From Clostridia bacterium (GTDB lineage: Bacteria; Bacillota; Clostridia; Christensenellales; CAG-138): a stretch of DNA of 64,000 nt. The DNA is taken from the NCBI GenBank assembly GCA_030533005.1, contig JAUNJX010000005.1, forward strand, positions 16,881 through 80,880. The letters run 5' to 3'. The notes below the pieces were generated by a model. The model was not told where the DNA came from and made no database searches. It saw only the letters and a list, made by a program, of their open reading frames with translations. Below are positions 36,438 through 45,448 of the stretch, one piece after another. The position numbers and the translations under genes are program-made. Each line of letters starts with the position of its first letter. Positions within the stretch are counted from its first letter, which is position 1.

Positions 36438-36467
36438 AAACGCATAAACGTCCTTTGCAACTGTGAT

Positions 36468-36494
36468 GCGCCGGCGGGGAACCCCCGCCGGCGC
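36468..36494. terminator. GC-rich perfect hairpin between sepF and the DivIVA gene
   Basis: 12-base perfect inverted repeat GCGCCGGCGGGG / CCCCGCCGGCGC with a 3-base loop and no T tract. May limit read-through or stabilise sepF mRNA; not a canonical terminator. Confidence 0.55.
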
Positions 36495-36504
36495 TGCGTC
36501 TCCC

Positions 36505-36963
36505 TTACATGTACTCGGCGTCCGCAGAGCTCTCGCCGCTGCCGATCACGTCGTAGTTGTTGGGGGCAACCACGAAGATACCGCGGGCGATCTTGGTGAT
36601 CGTACCGTTGAGCGCGTAGATCGCACCCGCCATAAAGTCGAGTATGCGCTGCGCGCAGTCGATCTCCAGTTCTTCCATGTTCACGATCACGGGTTTGCGG
36701 CTTTTGAGATTATCAATGATGTTTTGCGTATCCTCATAGCTGACGGGATGATACACGATCATCTTCATCTGCGCCGCGTTGGGGAGATTTACCACATTGT
36801 TGTTCGCGGCCCGCTTCTTGCTGCGGGCGCTGCTCATAGGAAGCACGTTATCGGCGTCACGCGTGTCTTCTTCCTCGTAGAAGTCCTCTGTGTATTCATC
36901 CTCCTCGAAGCCTGTGTCCTCGATACCGATGAAATCCATGAATTTGTTCAAAATACTCGCCAT
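36505..36963 (-). CDS. sepF: Cell division protein SepF
   Basis: 152-residue FtsZ-binding septum protein. It starts MASILNKFMDFIGIED, an amphipathic membrane-targeting helix, then an acidic linker (EEDEYTEDFYEEED). The SepF core is IVYHPVSYEDTQNIIDNLKSRKPVIVNMEELEIDCAQRILDFMAGAIYALNGTITKIARGIFVVAP. The internal ATG at 36963 is chosen over the one at 36981 because GGAGG precedes it (11 bases) and the N-terminus then matches the family. Confidence 0.95.
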   Translation of the reverse strand: MASILNKFMDFIGIEDTGFEEDEYTEDFYEEEDTRDADNVLPMSSARSKKRAANNNVVNLPNAAQMKMIVYHPVSYEDTQNIIDNLKSRKPVIVNMEELEIDCAQRILDFMAGAIYALNGTITKIARGIFVVAPNNYDVIGSGESSADAEYM

Positions 36964-37069
36964 TGTGTTATATTCCTCCATTCAACATTTTTTTGTTGGT
37001 GCTTGGAAGAATATAGGTATCCTTCGACGGCCGCCCTATCTCTCTACGCTCGCCGTCCGGTTGCCCTTC

Positions 37070-37759
37070 TTAGATTCTCGCGCCGAACATGGCCGTGCCG
37101 ACACGGACCATGGTTGCGCCCTCCTCGATGGCCACCGTATAATCGCCGCTCATCCCCATGGACAGAGCCTGCATGTGCACATTGGGCAGCGCAAGCGCCG
37201 CCGTGTCCTCATACAGCCTCCGCATCCGCACAAAGTACCTGCGCGCATCCTCTGCCCCCACAGCAGGCGGTATGCACATAAGCCCCTTGACGCGAATATG
37301 GGACATCGCGGAGATTTTCAATAACAGATCGGGCAGCTCGTCCCGTTCCACGCCGCCCTTTTGCGCCTCGTCACCGATATTGACCTCGATGAGTACATCC
37401 TGCGTGCAGTCATGCAGCAGGCATTGGCGCTCAAGCTCCTCTGCAAGCGCAAGCCTGTCCACCGACTGGATCAGCTTGATTCCTGCATCTGCGATATATT
37501 TTACCTTATTTGTCTGCAATTGTCCAATCAAATGCATGCCGACGCCGCGCTGCGCGAAAAAATCCCGCTTGCGCTGCCATTCCTGCACCCGGTTTTCGCC
37601 CACGTCCGTAAGCCCGCAGTCGATCGCCTCGGCGATCGCGTCCTCGGCAATGAACTTGGTCACGCCCACAAGGGTGACGTCCGACACGCTCCGGCGCGCA
37701 CGCGCGCACGCATTCTCGATATTCTCCCGAATGGTCAGGTAATTGTCCCGTACCGACAT
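37070..37759 (-). CDS. yggS: YggS/YlmE-family PLP homeostasis protein
   Basis: 229-residue single-domain PLP-binding protein without known catalysis; it controls vitamin B6 and amino-acid homeostasis. The PLP lysine is in LVGVTKF near residue 33. GENRVQEWQRK, HLIGQLQTNKVKYI and LSMGMSGDYTVAIEEGATMVRVGTAMFG are family hallmarks. The ATG at 37759 is favoured by GGAGG eight bases upstream. In Firmicutes it is usually ylmE next to sepF (ylmF), as here. Confidence 0.95.
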   Translation of the reverse strand: MSVRDNYLTIRENIENACARARRSVSDVTLVGVTKFIAEDAIAEAIDCGLTDVGENRVQEWQRKRDFFAQRGVGMHLIGQLQTNKVKYIADAGIKLIQSVDRLALAEELERQCLLHDCTQDVLIEVNIGDEAQKGGVERDELPDLLLKISAMSHIRVKGLMCIPPAVGAEDARRYFVRMRRLYEDTAALALPNVHMQALSMGMSGDYTVAIEEGATMVRVGTAMFGARI

Positions 37760-37773
37760 ACCGTATCCCTCCG

Positions 37774-38943
37774 TCACATTTCGTATTTCATGCCCGCGTA
37801 AAGCGTCTCGCCGCGGGTGCGTATGATCGCCGTTTCCTCGTCGGCGGAGAGCACATCCACCTCTACGCGGTGCGTTTCGCCGCTTTCCCGAATGCTCACT
37901 CCCGCCACGCCGTTTTTCACGCTGACGGCCTGTATGGGCACCGCCAGCCCCACCGCGTCCAATCCGACGGTCGCGTGCGCCGCGCGAACGTTGATAAGCG
38001 CGTCGATGGGAACGTTGAATTCGATGATGTTGAGTATGCCCGAATCGTAGATGGCGGGCGCGAGCGCCGTGCCCACATACAGATTTTCAGCATACCCCTC
38101 AAACGTCACCGTATACTTTTCCCCCTGCACAAGATGCAGCGCCTGCGACGCGGGCGTGACAAAGGCATAATACCAGTGCGTATCGTCGATGAGGCGATAC
38201 AGCTTGGTTTCGTCCGCCGTGACGGTCTCGCTGCCGCCGCCTTTGGCTGCGGCGCTGACGAGATCGGCGTTCACCGTTTCCATCTTATCGGCATTGAGCG
38301 CGTCCTCGTACCCGTCAAAATAAAAGCTGACCACGCCCTCCTCGGTAGCGAGCACCTCGGTCGCATAGGAGGATATCTGCGCCTGCTTGACCTCCTCCTG
38401 CTCGTAAAGCGCCGTCAGCTCCGCCGTAGGCTGCACGGCGGAGCGCAGATAGGTGCTGCGCTCATCCAGAAGCACCTTAAGCTCCTTTTCCAACGTCAAA
38501 AGACAGCCCGTGCCCTCCATATCGCAATCGCGGATGGCGGCCTCCTTTTGCTGGATGGAAAGCTCCATCACGGTAAGCTCGGGATATTCAATGCCCGCGA
38601 GTATCTCCATCTGCATGGCGTAGATCTGCGCGCGGATGCTCGCAAGGGACTGCGTCATTTCGTCGTTAAAGCCGTATTTGTAGACCGTCGCAATGGCGCT
38701 TTCGGGGAACACGCGCTCCCCCTCCGTCACGGCGTAATCGGCGCGATTGTACTTTTCCGTAGATATGCTGCGTTCATCGCGTATGACGACGCCCGTCACG
38801 GGCATCGCAAGCTTCTGGCTGCCATCCTGTATTTCTCCCCTGTCCCGGGAAAACACCAGCACGAACACGCCCGTGAGCACCGTCAGCACGAAGAGTCCCA
38901 CAAGCACAAAAAAGCGCGGCTTTAGTTGTACATTTCTTCCCAT
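37774..38943 (-). CDS. HlyD-like membrane-anchored protein upstream of yggS-sepF
   Basis: 389 residues with one N-terminal transmembrane helix (FFVLVGLFVLTVLTGVFVLVFS) and a large extracytoplasmic domain. A barrel-sandwich-type strand region flanks a helical hairpin (about residues 95-190), then beta-rich segments, the layout of HlyD/membrane-fusion proteins. Proteins of this kind are encoded just upstream of yggS-sepF in many Clostridia; no transporter partner is present. It overlaps the longer yggS frame; the chosen yggS start lies 15 bases after its end. Function unknown, probably envelope or division related. Confidence 0.75.
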   Translation of the reverse strand: MGRNVQLKPRFFVLVGLFVLTVLTGVFVLVFSRDRGEIQDGSQKLAMPVTGVVIRDERSISTEKYNRADYAVTEGERVFPESAIATVYKYGFNDEMTQSLASIRAQIYAMQMEILAGIEYPELTVMELSIQQKEAAIRDCDMEGTGCLLTLEKELKVLLDERSTYLRSAVQPTAELTALYEQEEVKQAQISSYATEVLATEEGVVSFYFDGYEDALNADKMETVNADLVSAAAKGGGSETVTADETKLYRLIDDTHWYYAFVTPASQALHLVQGEKYTVTFEGYAENLYVGTALAPAIYDSGILNIIEFNVPIDALINVRAAHATVGLDAVGLAVPIQAVSVKNGVAGVSIRESGETHRVEVDVLSADEETAIIRTRGETLYAGMKYEM

Positions 38944-38960
38944 AATAGATGTATTTTATC

Positions 38961-39000
38961 ACACAACGCCGCCGTAATCCATACGGCGGCGTTGCGTGTG
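38961..39000. terminator. Long hairpin between the M16 protease and HlyD-like genes
   Basis: Perfect 12-base inverted repeat AACGCCGCCGTA / TACGGCGGCGTT with flanking CACAC/GTGTG pairs. On the minus strand it is followed by ATAAAATA rather than a T run, so termination would be imperfect. Confidence 0.6.
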
Positions 39001-39039
39001 CAAAAGAGTTTACATTTGAAGCCTGCTTATTGCCCGTTA

Positions 39040-40305
39040 TCAGGCGTTGAGGATCATCGTCTCGATCTCCTTTTCCTTCTTGGTCATGCGCCCCACAAAT
39101 GCGCCGTGCAGGTTGTCAAGGTCGCACACGATGGGGATAATGCCCTGTACATGCGCCATCGTCACCCCTTCGATCAGCGCGATGGATTCCTCCTCCGTGC
39201 GCAGCTTGCCACCGCGGATCTCCGCCTTGCCGATGGCGTTGGCGCGGGCGGAGGTGCTCTCCTGCCCCATGATATAGCTCGCCTTGAGCTGCTCCTTGGC
39301 GCGGGTAAGCTCCGTTTGGCTGACGCCCTCCTTTTGCAGACGCCTTAGCTCGTCCAGCATCAGCGCGACCACTTGCGCCGCCTGCTTTTCCCCCGTGCCC
39401 GCGTAAAGGGTGAAATACCCGCTGTCGCTATAAGCGCTGGGATAGGAATACACCGAATAGGCAAGGCCGCGCTGCTCGCGTATGCTCTGAAAAAGGCGGG
39501 AGGACATGCTGCCGCCCAGCACGTTGTTGAGCGCGTGCAGGGCATATTGCTCCGGCGTGTCGGAGGGGAAGCCGGGCAGACCCAGACAGATATGCACCTG
39601 CTCGATATCCTTTTCCACGGCCTTGAGCGCGCGCCCCTTATGCAAAGCACTCTTAGGCATGGGGGCTGCATCCTTCGCGTCCTTCACGCCAAAGAGCGGC
39701 GTAAGCAATTCGAGCGTCGCCTTCTCCTCCAAATTGCCCGCCACGGCGATCACGGTCTTTTCGCTGACGTAGCGCCGCTGCATATAGCCCCGCAGCATGT
39801 CCGCGCTCAGCGCGCGCACGCTGCTTTCCGTACCCAAGATGGGCTTTGCAAGCGGCGTATCGCCATAGACCTGCGCCGCGATCAACTCGTGCACGAGATC
39901 CTCCGGCGTATCCTCCGTCATTAGGATCTCCTCGCATACGACGCCCTTTTCGCGTTCGATATCCTCCGCGTCGAGCTTGGGCGCATGCACGAGGTCGGCA
40001 AGAATATCGGCGCTTTTGCCGATATGCTCGCCCAGCACCTTCGCATAGAAGCAAGTGCACTCCTTGGAGGTGAAGGCGTTGAGGTTGCCGCCCAGCGCGT
40101 CCATCTCCGCCGCGATATCCTGCGCAGTGCGCTTTTGCGTGCCCTTAAAGAGCATGTGTTCGATAAAGTGGGATATGCCCGCCTCCTGCGCCGTTTCATA
40201 TACGGAGCCGGCCTGCGTCCAAACACCCATGGAAACGGAGCGAAAATCCGGCATCCTTTGCATGACCACGCGAACGCCGTTGGGAAGGGTGGTTTTTGTA
40301 ATCAT
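39040..40305 (-). CDS. M16 family zinc protease (MlpA/YmxG-like)
   Basis: 421-residue insulinase-type peptidase. The inverted zinc motif HxxEH is present as HFIEH near residue 52, and the downstream Glu lies in EREKGVVCEEI near residue 125. The second, inactive half-domain has RGLAYSVYSYPSAY. The ATG at 40305 overlaps the ylxY-like stop (ATGA). The order pnp-ylxY-mlpA is conserved in Bacillus. Soluble, cytoplasmic by appearance. A longer upstream frame is not used. Confidence 0.93.
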   Translation of the reverse strand: MITKTTLPNGVRVVMQRMPDFRSVSMGVWTQAGSVYETAQEAGISHFIEHMLFKGTQKRTAQDIAAEMDALGGNLNAFTSKECTCFYAKVLGEHIGKSADILADLVHAPKLDAEDIEREKGVVCEEILMTEDTPEDLVHELIAAQVYGDTPLAKPILGTESSVRALSADMLRGYMQRRYVSEKTVIAVAGNLEEKATLELLTPLFGVKDAKDAAPMPKSALHKGRALKAVEKDIEQVHICLGLPGFPSDTPEQYALHALNNVLGGSMSSRLFQSIREQRGLAYSVYSYPSAYSDSGYFTLYAGTGEKQAAQVVALMLDELRRLQKEGVSQTELTRAKEQLKASYIMGQESTSARANAIGKAEIRGGKLRTEEESIALIEGVTMAHVQGIIPIVCDLDNLHGAFVGRMTKKEKEIETMILNA

Positions 40306-40949
40306 TCGGTTTGTATGGCGTCGCCTACGGCGGCGACGCGCAATCCTTTCGTTTGTAATTCCGACAGCAGCCCGGGCAGCGCGTCCGCAAAGGCGCGCGT
40401 GGGCTGCGTTAGTAATATACTGCCTTTTGTCGCCGCATTCGATGCACGCGTTACGATATCCCGCGCGCCGCCCTTTGCGCAAAGCACATCCGCCGTGCAA
40501 TGAACATGCGTAAGCCCCAGTTTGCGAGCGATGCGGCTTGCGTTTGTATCGGGTGCGCCGTAATAATAAAGCGGCGTGCCGCCTGCGGCCTCGATCGCCG
40601 CCTTAGACGCCTTGGCGTCCTTGAGGTCATCCCCGGTTACGGCAAGCTCATGCGCCGAAATCAGGCGCGTAAGCGCTTCGGGGTGCGCGTCCGCCCATTC
40701 CCCGCTCACGGCGAAGGTAATGCGCGTTTGCGCCGTTTGCAGCGTCTCAAGGATATCCTCCAGCGCCGCCGCGTCGTAATCCAGCTTGCAAAGCAACGCC
40801 ACATCCTCGCCCGTGCCGCGATAGACGGGCGCCATGGTCATCTTAGAGAGCTGCCTGCCTAGATCATGGCCGCCCGTGGCGGCATAGAGCACGCACACGA
40901 CCAGCAGCAAAAAAAGGTTGATCAGCAAATCGTTCTTTCGTCTTTTCAT
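40302..40949 (-). CDS. YlxY-like polysaccharide deacetylase homologue, degenerate
   Basis: 215-residue protein with an N-terminal transmembrane helix (LLINLFLLLVVCVLYAATGG). Position between pnp and the M16 gene matches Bacillus ylxY, and the fold pattern (a deacetylase-type barrel with ITFAVSGEWADAHPEAL, ELAVTGDD and GTPLYYYGAPDTN) fits. The TFDDG catalytic motif is replaced by CKLDYD, and the metal-binding HxxxH is replaced by HELAVTGD, so catalysis is unlikely. ATG at 40949 is used; 40964 is possible. Confidence 0.75.
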   Translation of the reverse strand: MKRRKNDLLINLFLLLVVCVLYAATGGHDLGRQLSKMTMAPVYRGTGEDVALLCKLDYDAAALEDILETLQTAQTRITFAVSGEWADAHPEALTRLISAHELAVTGDDLKDAKASKAAIEAAGGTPLYYYGAPDTNASRIARKLGLTHVHCTADVLCAKGGARDIVTRASNAATKGSILLTQPTRAFADALPGLLSELQTKGLRVAAVGDAIQTE

Positions 40950-41002
40950 CCCGCGCACCCCCATAATACAAGCCTATGAGCGGTATGCGCCGAATAGAAA
41001 TC

Positions 41003-41026
41003 AACGGGACGGCAAGCCGTCCCGTT
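41003..41026. terminator. Perfect hairpin after pnp
   Basis: 11-base inverted repeat AACGGGACGGC / GCCGTCCCGTT with a 2-base loop, just past the pnp stop; on the minus strand followed by GATTTCTATT. Could be a weak terminator or a 3'-end stabiliser. Confidence 0.6.
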
Positions 41027-41040
41027 TGACAAAAGTCCGT

Positions 41041-43143
41041 TTATTTTTCCTCGGGGATCAAGCCCTTGCGTGTCAGGTCGATCTTGCCGTCCGGCTTGAC
41101 GTCGATGACGCGAACCAGTATCTCGTCGCCGATGCTGACCTCGTCCTCCACCTTCTCGACGCGGTGGTTGGCAAGCTTGCTGATGTGCACAAGACCCTTC
41201 TTGCCCGGCTTCACCTCGACCTGCGCGCCGATGGGCAGGATATTGACCACCTTGCCCAAGATCACATCGCCCACCTCGATATCGCGCACGATGGATTCGA
41301 TGATCTTGCGAGCCTTGTCCGCCGCTTCCGCATCGGGGGAGGCGATGAACACGCGGCCGTCGTCCTCCAGATCGATCTTGACGCCGGTATCGGCCACGAT
41401 CTTGTTGATGGTCTTGCCGCCGGAGCCGATGACCTCGCGGATCTTGTCCGGGTTGATGGTAAATTGGATGATGCGCGGCGCATAGGGGGACATCTCCTCG
41501 CGGGGCGCGGGCAGGGTCTCAAGCATCTTGTCCAGTATAAAGAGGCGGCCTTGGCGCGCCTGCTCCAGCGCACGGGTCAAAATCTCCTCGTTGATGCCCT
41601 TGATCTTGATATCCATCTGGATGGCCGTGATGCCTTCCTTGGTGCCGGCGACCTTGAAGTCCATATCGCCCAGGAAGTCCTCAAGCCCCTGAATATCTGT
41701 CATGATGGCGATATTGCCGTTGGCGTCGTCCTTGATAAGACCCATGGCAACGCCCGCAACGGGCTTCTTAAGCGGCACGCCCGCATCCATGAGCGCCAAG
41801 GTGCTCGCACAGATGGAAGCCTGCGAGGTGGAGCCGTTGGAGCTGATGACCTCGGAAACCAGACGGATCGCATAGGGGAAATCCTCCTCGGAGGGAACCA
41901 TGGGCAGCAGCGCGCGCTCCGCCAATGCGCCGTGGCCGATCTCACGACGACCGGGGCTGCCTACGCGGCGTACCTCGCCCACGCTGTAGGGCGGCATGTT
42001 GTACTGGTGCATATAGCGCTTGAAGGATTCCTCGCTGATGCCGTCCAGCGTCTGCCCGTCGCCGATGGAGCCCAGCGTGCAGATGGTCAGCGCCTGCGTT
42101 TGACCGCGCGTGAACACGGCGGAGCCGTGCGCGCGGGGCAGCACGCCCACCTCGCACCAAATGGGGCGAACCTCGTCGTACTTACGGCCATCGGGACGGA
42201 TGCCGCGATTGATGATCTTATCGCGCACGATCTCCTTTGTGATGCCATAGAGGATGCTGTCGATATCCTTGGCGCTTTCGGGATATTCCTCGGCAAAGTG
42301 CGCAATGGTCTCGGTCTTTACCTGCTCGCTTCTGGCCTCGCGCTCCTTGCGGTCAAACGTATCCAGGGACCATTCCACCTTGTCAAGGGCATATTCCCGC
42401 ACCTTGGCGGCAAACGCCTCGTCCGGCTTATAGATGTTGACTTCTATCTTGGGCTTGCCGCATTCGGCCTGCATCTTCTCGATCAGGGCGACAATCTCCT
42501 TGATATCCTCATGGGCAAGAAGGATCGCGTCCAGCATTTCCTTTTCGGAGAGCTCATTCGCGCCCGCTTCCACCATCATCACGGCGTCGCGCGTGCCCGC
42601 CACGGTGAGGTTCAGGCGGCTCTTGGCGCGCTGCTCCGCGTCGGGGTTGATGACGTAATCGCCGTCCACGAAGCCCACGCTCACAGCGCCCGTGGGGCCT
42701 GCAAAGGGCGCGTTGCTGATGGAAAGCGCCGCGGAGGAGCCGATCATCGCCAGCACGTCCGGCTGCACGTCGGGATCGACGGAAAGGACGGTAGCGATCA
42801 CCTGAATGTCGTTATAGAAGCCCTTGGGAAACAGCGGGCGAAGGGGGCGATCGATCAAGCGGCAGGCAAGAACGGCCTTTTCGGAGGGACGACCCTCGCG
42901 CTTGATGAAGCCGCCGGGGATCTTGCCCACGGCATACATCTTTTCTTCAAATTCAATGGAAAGCGGGAGGAAATCCACGCCGTCACGGGGGGTCTTTGCT
43001 ACGGTAGCGTTGACCATCACCACGGTGTCGCCGGAACGAACCACGACGCTGCCGCCCGCCTGCTCGGCATATTTGCCCGTTTCAAGAGTCAGGGTACGCC
43101 CTGCCAATTCCATGCTGTAAACTTTTGCTTCCTGCATCTTCAT
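41041..43143 (-). CDS. pnp: Polyribonucleotide nucleotidyltransferase (PNPase)
   Basis: 700-residue phosphorolytic 3'-5' exoribonuclease of the RNA degradosome. Two RNase PH domains (about 10-230 and 320-545; the second has [15 protein letters not shown] and catalytic-site [21 protein letters not shown]), then KH ([25 protein letters not shown]) and S1 ([34 protein letters not shown]) domains. Start is the ATG at 43143, with AAGGAG nearby. It has its own sigma-A promoter downstream of the rpsO terminator. Confidence 0.98.
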   Translation of the reverse strand: MKMQEAKVYSMELAGRTLTLETGKYAEQAGGSVVVRSGDTVVMVNATVAKTPRDGVDFLPLSIEFEEKMYAVGKIPGGFIKREGRPSEKAVLACRLIDRPLRPLFPKGFYNDIQVIATVLSVDPDVQPDVLAMIGSSAALSISNAPFAGPTGAVSVGFVDGDYVINPDAEQRAKSRLNLTVAGTRDAVMMVEAGANELSEKEMLDAILLAHEDIKEIVALIEKMQAECGKPKIEVNIYKPDEAFAAKVREYALDKVEWSLDTFDRKEREARSEQVKTETIAHFAEEYPESAKDIDSILYGITKEIVRDKIINRGIRPDGRKYDEVRPIWCEVGVLPRAHGSAVFTRGQTQALTICTLGSIGDGQTLDGISEESFKRYMHQYNMPPYSVGEVRRVGSPGRREIGHGALAERALLPMVPSEEDFPYAIRLVSEVISSNGSTSQASICASTLALMDAGVPLKKPVAGVAMGLIKDDANGNIAIMTDIQGLEDFLGDMDFKVAGTKEGITAIQMDIKIKGINEEILTRALEQARQGRLFILDKMLETLPAPREEMSPYAPRIIQFTINPDKIREVIGSGGKTINKIVADTGVKIDLEDDGRVFIASPDAEAADKARKIIESIVRDIEVGDVILGKVVNILPIGAQVEVKPGKKGLVHISKLANHRVEKVEDEVSIGDEILVRVIDVKPDGKIDLTRKGLIPEEK

Positions 43144-43178
43144 GCTCCTTCTCTATATTTCATTTCATACCATTTTAG

Positions 43179-43207
43179 AGTATAGCCCAAACGAGCCTGC
43201 TTGTAAA
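43179..43207 (-). promoter_or_regulatory. Promoter of pnp
   Basis: Minus strand: TTTACA (43202-43207), 17-base spacer, TATACT (43179-43184). Two copies of a 15-base direct repeat lie just upstream. Confidence 0.7.
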
Positions 43208-43220
43208 GTGGATATGCCCC

Positions 43221-43257
43221 TATATTGCGCAAAAATCGCCTATATATTGCGCAAAAA
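43221..43257. repeat. Tandem direct repeat upstream of pnp
   Basis: TATATTGCGCAAAAA occurs exactly twice, at 43221-43235 and 43243-43257, a 22-base period (two helical turns). Each copy contains the palindrome TTGCGCAA. It lies between the rpsO terminator and the pnp -35. Confidence 0.75.
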
Positions 43258-43282
43258 AGAGCCGTCCTTTCGGGCAGCTCTT
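43252..43282 (-). terminator. Intrinsic terminator after rpsO
   Basis: Minus strand stem AAGAGCTG / CGGCTCTT (8 pairs, one G-T) and a loop of about 10 bases, then six T residues. Confidence 0.8.
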
Positions 43283-43301
43283 GGGGTAACTCCGATTCGT
43301 T

Positions 43302-43559
43302 TTACTTGCGCAGGCCAAGGCGTGCAAGCAGGGTACGGTAACGCTCAATATCCGTATCCCTGAGGTAGTTGAGCAAGCCACGGCGCTGGCCGACCATTTT
43401 CAGAAGGCCGCGACGGGAATGATGATCCTTCTTGTTTTCCTTAAGATGCTCGTTGAGGTGGTTGATGCGCTCGGTCAATAACGCGACCTGCACTTCGGGG
43501 GAACCGGTGTCGCCCTCGTGCAACGCAAATTCGGTGATGATCTCCTGCTTGGTTTTCAT
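43302..43559 (-). CDS. rpsO: 30S ribosomal protein S15
   Basis: 85-residue primary 16S rRNA-binding protein (platform of the 30S subunit). Typical sequence: [56 protein letters not shown]. Strong GGAGG before the ATG. The 104-base gap from ribF contains inverted-repeat material (GAGC...GCTC) that could be an S15-binding autoregulatory leader, as known in other bacteria; this is inference only. Confidence 0.98.
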   Translation of the reverse strand: MKTKQEIITEFALHEGDTGSPEVQVALLTERINHLNEHLKENKKDHHSRRGLLKMVGQRRGLLNYLRDTDIERYRTLLARLGLRK

Positions 43560-43663
43560 GTTTCGAAACCCTCCTAAATTTAATCTGTTATTTCACCGTG
43601 AGCCGAGCAAAGCGTCGGAGTGCTCGCTAAACTCAGCAGGCGGATTGGAACCTTTATATCATA

Positions 43664-44560
43664 TCACGCGAAAAAGTCTTTGTAAATAGGCAAATTTTGC
43701 AGTATGCTCCTTGCGCTGTCCGCGTCGCGGGCAAGCTGCGCGCGCAGTGCGTCCGTATTTGCAAAGCGCGTTTCCTCCCGCATGAAGGCCATAAAATGCA
43801 CGTCCATCGTCCGGCCGTAGAAATCCCCGTCGAAATCCAGCAGATGCGTTTCCACGCGGGTGTCGCCGCCGCCCAACGTGGGATTGCTGCCCACGTTGGT
43901 AATAGCCGGATGCGTCGCCCCCGCAAGGCTCGCATGTGTTGCATATACCCCGACCTTGGGCAGAACAAGCTGCGCGTCGCACGCGATATTGGCCGTGGGA
44001 AAGCCCAGCGTCCGGCCGATACGCCGACCCGATTGCACCTCGCCGCGCATACAATAGGTGCGCTGCAGCATGGCGTTTGCTTCCTCCATGCGCCCTTTTT
44101 CGATGCAGCTTCGTATGCGCGTGGAGGATATGGGCACGCCTTCATATAGACACGGCGGCACGGTGATCACGTCAAAGCCCCATTCCGCGCCCAAGGCCGC
44201 GAGCGTCGCCACATCGCCCGCACCGTTTTTGCCAAAGGTATAGTTATAGCCCGTCACCACCGCGCGCATAGCAAAGCGCGCACGCAGCATCGCAACGAAA
44301 TCGCGCGGGGAAAGCGCCGCGTAATCCGCTGTGAATGCATCCGCCACCACCTCTAAGCCCTGCGCCCGAAGTGCGGCAAGACGCGCCCCATCCCGCATCA
44401 AAAGCCGCGGAGCCTGCGCAAACACGCCGCGCGGATGATTGGCAAACGTATGGATCAACGCCGTCTCGTTCCTTTGTGCGGCGACCTCCCTCGTCGTGCG
44501 AAGCAGCGCCACATGCCCGGCATGCACGCCGTCAAAGGTACCCAATGCGATCACGGCCAT
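43664..44560 (-). CDS. ribF: Bifunctional riboflavin kinase/FAD synthetase RibF
   Basis: 298 residues; makes FMN and then FAD from riboflavin. The N-terminal nucleotidyltransferase has GTFDGVHAGH near residue 7 and ISSTRIR near residue 155. The C-terminal flavokinase has GRTLGFPTANI and VETHLLDFDGDFYG. The ATG at 44560 lies two bases from the truB stop, with GGGAG upstream; a longer frame runs over truB and is not used. The N-terminus is slightly short compared with the family (no residues before the MAVIALGTFDG strand). Confidence 0.95.
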   Translation of the reverse strand: MAVIALGTFDGVHAGHVALLRTTREVAAQRNETALIHTFANHPRGVFAQAPRLLMRDGARLAALRAQGLEVVADAFTADYAALSPRDFVAMLRARFAMRAVVTGYNYTFGKNGAGDVATLAALGAEWGFDVITVPPCLYEGVPISSTRIRSCIEKGRMEEANAMLQRTYCMRGEVQSGRRIGRTLGFPTANIACDAQLVLPKVGVYATHASLAGATHPAITNVGSNPTLGGGDTRVETHLLDFDGDFYGRTMDVHFMAFMREETRFANTDALRAQLARDADSARSILQNLPIYKDFFA

Positions 44561-44562
44561 AA

Positions 44563-45444
44563 TCAGTCTCCCTGTAAAAAGGATAGGGACAGGTGCAGCA
44601 TGCCGTCCTTGGCTTCCCCGACGCCTATGAACGCGTCGTCCACATACAGGCGAAGAAGCCCGTCCGCAGCCTCCGTGGGAATGGACGCGCCGTTTAGCAG
44701 GAATTTCCTGTGCTTGGGGGAAAGCGCGGGCGCAAGCGGGGGTAAAAAGGGCAGCGCCGCGTCCGGCGGGGTCACAGCGGCTTCGGCGCATCCGCGCTCC
44801 GCCATATCCGACAGCTCCGCCAAGCTGACCGCGTCCTCAACGCGCAGCGGCCCCGCAGCCGTGCGCAGCAAAAACGACATATGTGCAGGGCACCCCATCG
44901 CCGCGCCTATATCCTGACAAAGCGTGCGGATATAGGTTCCCTTGGAGCAGCGTATCCGCAGCATGTAACGATCCGGCTCGGACGACCCCAAATACGACAG
45001 CTCGTAAATCTGCACCCTGCGGCTGCGGGATTCCACCGCGTTGCCCGCGCGGGTGTGCGCATAGAGCGCCTTGCCGTCCACCTTGATGGCGGAATAAAGC
45101 GGCGCCGTCTGCTCGATCTCGCCAGTAAAGCGCGGCAATACGGACAGCAGCAAAGCCTCGTCCGCCGTTACGGGCGCGACTTCCAAAACCGCGCCGTAGC
45201 TGTCCTGCGTATCCGTCGTTTTGCCCAGCGCCAGCTCGCAGACGTATTCCTTTTCCTTATCCACCAGAAGATCGAACAGCCTTGTCGCGCGTCCCAGGCA
45301 TATGCCTAACACGCCTGCGGCACCCGGATCCAGCGTCCCCATGTGCCCCACGCGCTTCATGTGCAAAATATGCCGCACATCCGCCACCACGTCGCTTGAC
45401 GTCATGCCGGGCGGCTTGAGTATGTTGAGAATGCCTTCGATCAC
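44563..45444 (-). CDS. truB: tRNA pseudouridine-55 synthase TruB
   Basis: 293 residues; converts U55 of tRNAs to pseudouridine. GILNILKPPGMTSSDVV at the N-terminus and the catalytic Asp in HMGTLDPGAAGVL near residue 40 are diagnostic. The start is taken as the GTG at 45444, five bases after the nrnA stop, because no ATG lies at the family start; the frame upstream runs inside nrnA. The C-terminus has a PUA-like extension (LRLYVDDAFIGVGEA). Confidence 0.95.
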   Translation of the reverse strand: MIEGILNILKPPGMTSSDVVADVRHILHMKRVGHMGTLDPGAAGVLGICLGRATRLFDLLVDKEKEYVCELALGKTTDTQDSYGAVLEVAPVTADEALLLSVLPRFTGEIEQTAPLYSAIKVDGKALYAHTRAGNAVESRSRRVQIYELSYLGSSEPDRYMLRIRCSKGTYIRTLCQDIGAAMGCPAHMSFLLRTAAGPLRVEDAVSLAELSDMAERGCAEAAVTPPDAALPFLPPLAPALSPKHRKFLLNGASIPTEAADGLLRLYVDDAFIGVGEAKDGMLHLSLSFLQGD

Positions 45445-45448
45445 CGGC

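Noticed and set aside
40918..43185. A 755-codon open frame antisense to pnp
   Set aside because: It is the shadow of pnp on the opposite strand; the His/Asp/Leu-rich product is typical of antisense frames of GC-rich genes.
43560..43663. A defined S15-binding leader upstream of rpsO
   Set aside because: Some inverted repeats are present, but I cannot fit a known S15 leader class, so it is not listed as a feature.
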